Shown piece by piece: positions 7,835-12,716 of a stretch of 12,716 bases of DNA. The stretch lies in NCBI GenBank assembly GCA_002299005.1, contig DBMZ01000153.1, positions 7,490 through 20,205 on the forward strand. The letters run 5' to 3'. Positions within the stretch are counted from its first letter, which is position 1; every line of letters starts with the position of its first letter. The notes under the pieces were generated by a model, which worked only from the letters and a program-made list of their open reading frames with translations, was not told where the DNA came from and did no database searches. The DNA comes from Alphaproteobacteria bacterium UBA685 (GTDB lineage Bacteria > Pseudomonadota > Alphaproteobacteria > Puniceispirillales > Puniceispirillaceae). The translations under genes were made by a program, and so were the position numbers.

Positions 7835-7860
7835 AAAAGGAAGGCCTAAGCCTTCCTTTT
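7835..7860. terminator. bidirectional Rho-independent terminator between xthA and ilvD
   Basis: A perfect 11-bp stem (7835-7845 with 7850-7860) closes a four-base CTAA loop. The arms begin with A-runs and end with T-runs, so in either direction a GC-containing hairpin (GGAAGGC/GCCTTCC) is followed by U residues. It lies between the convergent stops of xthA (7813) and ilvD (7885), 21 and 24 bases away, and can terminate both. Confidence 0.9.
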
Positions 7861-7884
7861 ATGTTTGAGAGCGTCTTATTTGAC

Positions 7885-9603
7885 CTATAGGTCAGCAAAG
7901 ACGTGCGTTTCTTTCTTCGCGCCGGGGTGTGTTGTTGCCCCTGTTTCAGCTGAGCCAACTGTCTGTGCATATTTCCAGATAGTGCCTGAATTATAGTTAG
8001 TCTCGCGCGGCTCCCATTCAGATTTGCGCAAATCCAACTCAGCTTGTGATAAATCGACCGAAATTTCGCCTGTTTTGGCGTTAATTGTGATCATGTCACC
8101 ATCTTTCAGCAAGCCAATTGGCCCACCAACAGCTGCCTCAGGGCCCACATGACCGATGCAGAACCCTCTTGTTGCGCCTGAGAAACGGCCATCTGTGATA
8201 AGAGCGACCTTGTCACCCACACCTTGGCCATAAAGCGCCGCTGTTGTGGCCAGCATCTCACGCATTCCAGGTCCGCCTTTCGGGCCTTCATAGCGGATAA
8301 CCAAAACGTCACCCTCTTTATAGGTGCGATCTTGTACAGCTTGGAAGGCTTCTTCTTCGCTGTCAAAACAACGCGCAGGGCCTGTGAATTCCAGCACTTT
8401 CATGCCAGCGACTTTCACAATCGCGCCTTCTGGTGCAAGATTACCGCGCAGACCAACCACACCACCTGTTGGTGATAGCGGGTTTGTTGTTGGATAAACA
8501 ACGGCCTGATCTGTTGGGAACTCAACATCAGCTAGGTTTTCAGCAATTGTCTTGCCTGTCACAGTGATACAATCACCATGCATAAAGCCACCAGCTAGCA
8601 ACGCTTTCATCAATACTGGCACACCGCCAATCTCATACATGTCACGCGCGACAAACTTCCCGCCCGGCTTCAAATCAGCAATATAAGGCGTGCGCTTAAA
8701 GATTTCAGCCACATCATGCAAATCAAAATCAATCCCGACTTCAGCCGCCAAAGCTGGCAGGTGCAAAGCAGCATTTGTTGAACCACCTGTTGCAGCAACA
8801 ACAGTTGCGGCATTTTCAAAGGCTTTGCGTGTTAGGATATCTCTTGGGCGCAAGTTCTTCTCGATCAATTCCATGACCATGCGACCTGAATGATAGGCAT
8901 ATTCATCACGTGTCTCATAAGGTGCTGGCGCACCGGCTGAACCTGGCAATGCTAGGCCAATCGCTTCAGAAACACATGCCATTGTATTGGCCGTAAACTG
9001 GCCACCACATGAGCCGGCTGATGGGCAAGCCACACATTCAAGCTCATGCAAATCTTCATCTGACATATTACCAGCTTGGTGTGCACCCACAGCTTCAAAC
9101 ACATCTTGAACGGTCACATCCTTATCTTTGAAACGACCCGGCAAGATTGAACCGCCATACATAAAGACAGACGGCACATTCAAACGCGCCATAGCCATCA
9201 TAACGCCCGGCAATGACTTATCACAGCCAGCCAAGCCAACAACCGCATCATAACAGTGACCACGAACCGTCAATTCAATTGAATCAGCAATCACTTCACG
9301 GCTTACAAGAGATGATTTCATCCCCTCATGCCCCATCGCGATGCCGTCAGTGACGGTAATAGTCGTAAATTCGCGCGGCGTGCCGTCATGCTCACGCACA
9401 CCACGTTTTGCAGCCTGTGCCTGACGGGCAAGTGCGATATTACAAGGGGCAGCTTCATTCCAAGTCGAGACAACACCAACAAGCGGTTGGGCAATCTCTT
9501 CCTCAGTCATACCCATCGCATAATAGAACGCGCGATGAGGTGCGCTTTTGGCGCCAACTGATACATGGCGGCTCGGCAAATTTGATTTATCGAATTTTTT
9601 CAT
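7885..9603 (-). CDS. ilvD: Dihydroxy-acid dehydratase (IlvD)
   Basis: IlvD dehydrates 2,3-dihydroxyisovalerate and its methylvalerate homologue to the 2-keto acids that become valine, leucine and isoleucine. The 572-residue protein belongs to the shorter IlvD branch, which uses a [2Fe-2S] cluster. The three ligand cysteines are Cys54 in [10 protein letters not shown], Cys127 in [11 protein letters not shown] and Cys199 in [16 protein letters not shown]. Other marks are [19 protein letters not shown] (about 75-103), the [12 protein letters not shown] segment, [16 protein letters not shown], and the C-terminal [20 protein letters not shown], whose serine is the proposed catalytic base. A sugar-acid dehydratase of the same superfamily is possible but less likely, given this close agreement with IlvD. 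ATG at 9603 is chosen over one at 9627 because AAGGA lies eight bases upstream and the family begins MKK. It has its own promoter and converges on xthA. Confidence 0.94.
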   Translation of the reverse strand: MKKFDKSNLPSRHVSVGAKSAPHRAFYYAMGMTEEEIAQPLVGVVSTWNEAAPCNIALARQAQAAKRGVREHDGTPREFTTITVTDGIAMGHEGMKSSLVSREVIADSIELTVRGHCYDAVVGLAGCDKSLPGVMMAMARLNVPSVFMYGGSILPGRFKDKDVTVQDVFEAVGAHQAGNMSDEDLHELECVACPSAGSCGGQFTANTMACVSEAIGLALPGSAGAPAPYETRDEYAYHSGRMVMELIEKNLRPRDILTRKAFENAATVVAATGGSTNAALHLPALAAEVGIDFDLHDVAEIFKRTPYIADLKPGGKFVARDMYEIGGVPVLMKALLAGGFMHGDCITVTGKTIAENLADVEFPTDQAVVYPTTNPLSPTGGVVGLRGNLAPEGAIVKVAGMKVLEFTGPARCFDSEEEAFQAVQDRTYKEGDVLVIRYEGPKGGPGMREMLATTAALYGQGVGDKVALITDGRFSGATRGFCIGHVGPEAAVGGPIGLLKDGDMITINAKTGEISVDLSQAELDLRKSEWEPRETNYNSGTIWKYAQTVGSAETGATTHPGAKKETHVFADL

Positions 9604-9644
9604 AATTTTTATCCTTCGCTCCCCCAAATGGGGCCTCTTCCCTT

Positions 9645-9672
9645 ATCATATCGCCCTTATTTTATAGGACAA
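9645..9672 (-). promoter_or_regulatory. predicted promoter of ilvD
   Basis: On the minus strand TTGTCC (9667-9672) and TATGAT (9645-9650) are 16 bases apart, matching consensus at 4/6 and 5/6. Transcription would start near 9637, leaving a leader of about 34 nt that contains only a short CCCC-ATTT-GGGG hairpin and the Shine-Dalgarno AAGGA (9612-9616). There is no room for a leader-peptide attenuator of the kind seen at some ilv operons. The promoter starts 18 bases past the valS stop. Confidence 0.45.
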
Positions 9673-9689
9673 ACTCTTTATTGACTGTT

Positions 9690-12320
9690 TTACTGATCAT
9701 CAATGCGAACAAGCGCCGCTTGCAAGCCAGCACGTCTTGTTTCTTCTTCATCCAGCCGTCTTTTGTTCTCTTCCACAACAGCCGCAGGTGCTTTGGCAAC
9801 AAAGCTTTCATTGCCAAGCTTTTTGCTAATTTTTTCAATCTCTGAGGTCGCGGCCGCAATTTCCTTATTCAAACGCTCTCTTTCAGCGTCAAAATCAAGA
9901 ATATCAGCCAAAGGCATTGCCAAATCAACACCCGCTACCGTTGAGCGTGCTGATTGTTTTGGCATATCGCCCTCATGCGCCACAATCGCTGTAACACGCG
10001 CAAGACGAAGCAATGATGCATCCATATCAGCAATCACCTGTGCTTGTGCGGCACTCATATTGCGCAACAAAAGCTCAGGTTTTGCCGATAGCGGGACGTT
10101 CATTTCAGCACGCATCGTTCTAATCTCAGAGATGATATCGATAACAAAATCAATATTTGTCTGCGTATCGATAGATGGCACATTTGGCCAGCTTGCGCTT
10201 ATCAGCATATCATCACAGTTGAAGATCTTCTTATTCAGCTCTTCTGTGATAAACGGCATTATCGGGTGCAAGACTTTCAAAGCGGCGCGCAAAACAGCCA
10301 CCGCTGTTGCACGTGTCTCATCAGATTCCTTCAACACCGGCTTGATAAACTCAAGGTACCAGTCACAATAGCTGTTCCAAATGAAGTGATAAATCTGGTC
10401 AGCGGCTTCATTGAAACGGTAATTCTCAAGCGCCTTTGCCACACCATCTGTCGCTTCATGCAAGGCAGAGACAATCCACTGATTAACCGGTAATTGCACA
10501 GATGATAAATCAAACTCATCATAGGTTTTGCCCGAAAGCTCATTAAATTCAAGGAAGCGCGAGGCATTCCAAATCTTTGTCGCAAAATTACGATAGCTCT
10601 CAACACGGCTCACAGATAGCTTCAGATCGCGTCCTTGGGCCGCCATCGCGCACATCGTAAAGCGCAGGGCATCCGCGCCATAATCCTTTGTCAAATCAAG
10701 CGGATCAAGCACATTACCCTTTGATTTAGACATCTTCTGGCCCTTCTCATCACGCACAAGCGCGTGAATATAGACCTCCTTAAAGGGCACCTCACCATCC
10801 ATGATATACATGCTCATCATCATCATGCGGGCAACCCAGAAGAAGATGATATCAAAGCCTGTGACAAGCACATCACCCGGATAATAACGCTTTAACTCTG
10901 CCGTATCCTCAGGCCAGCCAATGGTCGAAAATGGCCATAGACCACTTGAGAACCATGTATCAAGCACATCATCGTCTTGATGAAGCGCAACCACCTCACC
11001 ATAATGCGCATTAGCGGCTTGTTGCGCGGTGGCTTCGTCCATTTCAACAAACGGCGTGCCATCAGGGCCATACCATGCCGGGATACGATGACCCCACCAA
11101 AGCTGGCGTGAGACACACCATGGCTGGATATTGCGCATCCATTCAAAATAGGTCTTTGACCACCGTTCAGGCACAAATTTCGTGCGGCCTTCTTCAACGG
11201 CTTTAATCGCAGGAATAGCCAGCTGTGCGGCATCAACATACCATTGGTCCATCAACCAAGGCTCCACAGGCACGCCAGAGCGATCGCCATGTGGCACAGA
11301 CATTTGGTTATCTTCAATCTCACCAAGCAGACCAAGCGCGTCCATATCAGCGATGATCTTTTTGCGCGCATCAAAACGGTCCATGCCTTGATAGGCTTCT
11401 GGCGCGTTCTCATTCATGGCCGCATGCTGGTCAAAAATATTCAGCATTTCCAGATTATGACGCTTACCAACCTCAAAATCGTTAAAATCATGCGCTGGCG
11501 TAATTTTCACAGCCCCTGTGCCTTTTTCAGGATCTGAATAGCTGTCGGCGATAATCGGAATTTCGCGGCCAACAAGCGGCAAGGTCACCGTTTTGCCAAC
11601 AAGGTCTGTATAGCGCTCATCATCGGGGTGAACCGCGACCGCCATATCGCCCATCATTGTCTCAGGGCGCGTGGTCGCAACCGTGATAAAGCGACCCTCC
11701 TCGCCTGTCACAGGATAACGCAATTGCCACATCTTACCGAGGCTCTCTTTTTGCTCAACCTCAAGATCAGAAATGGCGGTTAGCAATTTTGGATCCCAAT
11801 TCACCAAACGCTTATCACGGTAAATCAGGCCATCCTTATGAAGTTTTACGAAGATCTTGCGCACCGCGGCAGACAGACCATCATCCATAGTAAAGCGGCT
11901 TCTCTGCCAATCAGCGGTTACGCCCAAATGACGTTGCTGATGCTCGATCATGCCCCCTGATTCTGCTTTCCATTCCCAGACTTTTTCAACAAACCCGTCA
12001 CGGCCTAAATCACGGCGGCTAATGTTTTCAGCCGCTAATTTACGCTCAACAACCATTTGGGTTGCGATACCCGCATGGTCCATACCAGGCTGCCAGAGTG
12101 CGTCGCGCCCAATCATGCGGTGATAACGGATCAAAATATCCTGCAAAGTAAAGGTCAGCGCGTGTCCCATATGAAGCGAGCCAGTGACATTTGGTGGCGG
12201 CATCATGATGGTATAAGGCGTCTTATCAGACGTAGGATCACAAGCAAAAGCACCTGATGCTTCACTTGCTTCATACCAATAGGTTTCAATCTCTTGCGGA
12301 TTATAGGTTTTATTTAACAT
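9690..12320 (-). CDS. valS: Valine--tRNA ligase (ValRS)
   Basis: ValRS attaches valine to tRNA-Val and edits mischarged threonine. The 876-residue protein shows the class I plan. The HIGH motif is HMGH at 50-53 in PPPNVTGSLHMGHAL. The CP1 editing domain has TTRPETMMGD from 216 and GTGAVKITPAHDFND at 267-281, with Asp278 the expected amino-group binder. QLWWGHRIPAWY and DVLDTWFSSGLWPFS follow, then KMSKS at 529-533 in KMSKSKGNVLDP. The anticodon-binding helical domain follows, and a C-terminal coiled coil (about 805-876, rich in Glu/Lys/Arg) contacts tRNA. Start ATG at 12320 gives the standard MLNKTYNPQEIE opening, although no clear Shine-Dalgarno precedes it. Length is near the lower end for bacterial ValRS (about 870-950). 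A good promoter lies in the gap behind the PopZ-like gene, so valS is probably transcribed on its own. Confidence 0.97.
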   Translation of the reverse strand: MLNKTYNPQEIETYWYEASEASGAFACDPTSDKTPYTIMMPPPNVTGSLHMGHALTFTLQDILIRYHRMIGRDALWQPGMDHAGIATQMVVERKLAAENISRRDLGRDGFVEKVWEWKAESGGMIEHQQRHLGVTADWQRSRFTMDDGLSAAVRKIFVKLHKDGLIYRDKRLVNWDPKLLTAISDLEVEQKESLGKMWQLRYPVTGEEGRFITVATTRPETMMGDMAVAVHPDDERYTDLVGKTVTLPLVGREIPIIADSYSDPEKGTGAVKITPAHDFNDFEVGKRHNLEMLNIFDQHAAMNENAPEAYQGMDRFDARKKIIADMDALGLLGEIEDNQMSVPHGDRSGVPVEPWLMDQWYVDAAQLAIPAIKAVEEGRTKFVPERWSKTYFEWMRNIQPWCVSRQLWWGHRIPAWYGPDGTPFVEMDEATAQQAANAHYGEVVALHQDDDVLDTWFSSGLWPFSTIGWPEDTAELKRYYPGDVLVTGFDIIFFWVARMMMMSMYIMDGEVPFKEVYIHALVRDEKGQKMSKSKGNVLDPLDLTKDYGADALRFTMCAMAAQGRDLKLSVSRVESYRNFATKIWNASRFLEFNELSGKTYDEFDLSSVQLPVNQWIVSALHEATDGVAKALENYRFNEAADQIYHFIWNSYCDWYLEFIKPVLKESDETRATAVAVLRAALKVLHPIMPFITEELNKKIFNCDDMLISASWPNVPSIDTQTNIDFVIDIISEIRTMRAEMNVPLSAKPELLLRNMSAAQAQVIADMDASLLRLARVTAIVAHEGDMPKQSARSTVAGVDLAMPLADILDFDAERERLNKEIAAATSEIEKISKKLGNESFVAKAPAAVVEENKRRLDEEETRRAGLQAALVRIDDQ

Positions 12321-12365
12321 CTATGCGCCATAAATTAGTCAATTAGGAAAGTCACTTCGTTGATG

Positions 12366-12394
12366 TTTATAAGGCACAGCCACAGGTTTGTCAC
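12366..12394 (-). promoter_or_regulatory. predicted promoter of valS
   Basis: On the minus strand GTGACA (12389-12394) and TATAAA (12366-12371) are separated by exactly 17 bases and each match the sigma70 consensus at 5/6, the best promoter-like pair in the window. Transcription would start near 12359, giving a leader of about 39 nt. The -35 is embedded in an inverted repeat, ACAGG-N8-CCTGT at 12382-12399. Confidence 0.55.
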
Positions 12395-12404
12395 CCTGTT
12401 TGTC
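12382..12404. repeat. inverted repeat and 12-bp-spaced direct repeat over the valS -35
   Basis: ACAGG (12382-12386) and CCTGT (12395-12399) form an inverted repeat around the -35. GTTTGTC occurs twice, at 12386-12392 and 12398-12404, one helical turn (12 bp) apart. The placement would suit an operator, but no known regulator site is recognised and the repeats are short enough to arise by chance. Confidence 0.35.
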
Positions 12405-12413
12405 GGATGCAAA

Positions 12414-12430
12414 CCCGCTATCATAGCGGG
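12414..12430 (-). terminator. possible weak terminator or hairpin after the PopZ-like gene
   Basis: A 7-bp stem CCCGCTA/TAGCGGG closes a three-base loop 16 bases after the PopZ-like stop. In the direction of transcription it is followed by TTTGC, a poor U-tract, so termination would be inefficient; it could instead stabilise the 3' end of the upstream message. Confidence 0.4.
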
Positions 12431-12446
12431 GCTATTAAGACGAGAT

Positions 12447-12716
12447 TTAGCGCTTTTTGCTGGTAGGTTTTGTCGAAGAAGATGGCCGCTTTTGCGGGGA
12501 TGTCAGCGCTTCTTCTATCAGCCCTGTCATATTGCCCTGAAGCCATGTTGACACCTGCTCTTTGATAATTGAGCGCAAGGCAAGGCGCACCGCCCCTGAA
12601 AAGCCTTCTTCCTCTTCCGCGACAGCTGAGCTGTCTGAAACAACGTGAAGGTTCGGGTGGCTTGTGGCCTCAAACATCTCTTCGTCTGCCTCATATTCTT
12701 GAGAAGGTGGTTCTTG
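12447..12716 (-). CDS. popZ: PopZ-like (DUF2497) polar organizing protein, C-terminal part
   Basis: The frame is open to the right edge, so the start and N-terminus are outside the window and an internal ATG at 12677 is probably not the start. The visible 89 residues begin with an acidic/proline stretch (QEPPSQEYEADEEMFE) like the PopZ linker. They then give the DUF2497-type helices GFSGAVRLALRSIIKEQVST and WLQGNMTGLIEEAL, comparable to the PopZ C-terminal oligomerisation helices (R-x-x-L/I-K-E-x-x-x-x-W-L-x-x-N-x-x-x-L-I/V-E). PopZ forms a polar matrix that anchors ParB-parS and recruits cell-cycle proteins in alphaproteobacteria. Position directly upstream of valS is the usual place for this gene in the class, which supports the call. 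Odd: where typical PopZ ends soon after the last helix, this one adds a basic Ser/Lys/Pro tail (about 15 residues). The assignment rests on a short, divergent domain plus context. Confidence 0.65.
   Translation of the reverse strand, partial: QEPPSQEYEADEEMFEATSHPNLHVVSDSSAVAEEEEGFSGAVRLALRSIIKEQVSTWLQGNMTGLIEEALTSPQKRPSSSTKPTSKKR

Noticed and set aside
9622..9633. CCCC-AAAT-GGGG palindrome before ilvD as an attenuator
   Set aside because: The stem has only four base pairs, no U-tract follows, and there is no branched-chain-codon leader peptide in the short gap.
9703..10371. A 222-codon open frame on the plus strand
   Set aside because: It is the antisense shadow of the valS 3' region, with a Ser/Ala-rich composition that has no domain pattern, no ribosome site and no conserved context.
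10331..10606. A minus-strand frame of 91 codons inside valS
   Set aside because: Out-of-frame shadow of the intact valS gene; no evidence of programmed frameshifting such as a slippery run at its ends.
12312..12329. A five-codon ATG...TAA frame overlapping the valS start
   Set aside because: Too short and without a ribosome site; it ends inside valS in another frame and looks like chance.
1..12716. CRISPR arrays, tRNAs, rRNAs, insertion sequences, phage or defence genes
   Set aside because: Reading both strands I found no spaced repeats, no cloverleaf-like sequence, no transposase or terminal inverted repeats, and no recognisable defence protein; all long frames are housekeeping genes or their shadows.

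Overview
The window looks like an ordinary stretch of housekeeping chromosome from an alphaproteobacterium. Three things point there: the gene order dgt-argS-SPOR-scpA-scpB-tatA with erpA and xthA divergent from dgt, a PopZ/DUF2497 gene directly upstream of valS, and the short (about 570-residue) three-cysteine type of IlvD. Moderate GC by eye (below 50%) suggests a marine lineage such as SAR116/Puniceispirillales, but that genus-level guess is inference only. There are no RNA genes, insertion sequences, phage genes or CRISPR arrays that I can see. No stretch longer than about 145 bases lacks a gene.

Layout. From 6495 down to 1, genes lie head to tail on the minus strand: dgt (dNTP hydrolase), argS (ArgRS), a membrane-anchored SPOR-domain protein, scpA and scpB (condensin partners), an FbpC-like ABC ATPase, and tatA (cut by the window edge). 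Gaps from dgt through the ABC gene are 2, 4, 13, 2 and 2 nt, so these six genes probably form one transcription unit read from a promoter in front of dgt. tatA sits behind a 107-nt gap that holds a good promoter of its own. On the plus strand, divergent from dgt, are erpA (A-type Fe-S carrier) and xthA (exonuclease III), ending at a strong symmetric terminator at 7835-7860 shared with the convergent ilvD. On the minus strand to the right come ilvD (dihydroxyacid dehydratase), valS (ValRS) and the C-terminal part of a PopZ-like polar organizer. ilvD and valS each have a recognisable promoter.

How the genes relate. dgt and xthA concern nucleotide and DNA quality. scpA/scpB and PopZ concern chromosome segregation and polarity, and the SPOR protein concerns peptidoglycan at the division site. 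ErpA could supply Fe-S clusters to enzymes such as the [2Fe-2S] IlvD. IlvD makes the precursor of the valine that ValS charges.

The points that depart from the usual pattern are modest. nagZ is absent between the SPOR gene and scpA, where alphaproteobacteria usually carry it. A lone transporter ATPase is inserted between scpB and tatA. The TatA hinge reads FA instead of FG. ArgRS has HAAH in place of the HIGH-type motif. The valS promoter carries an inverted repeat and a direct repeat over its -35. PopZ ends in a basic Ser/Lys-rich tail. I found no evidence for an undescribed multi-gene system here.
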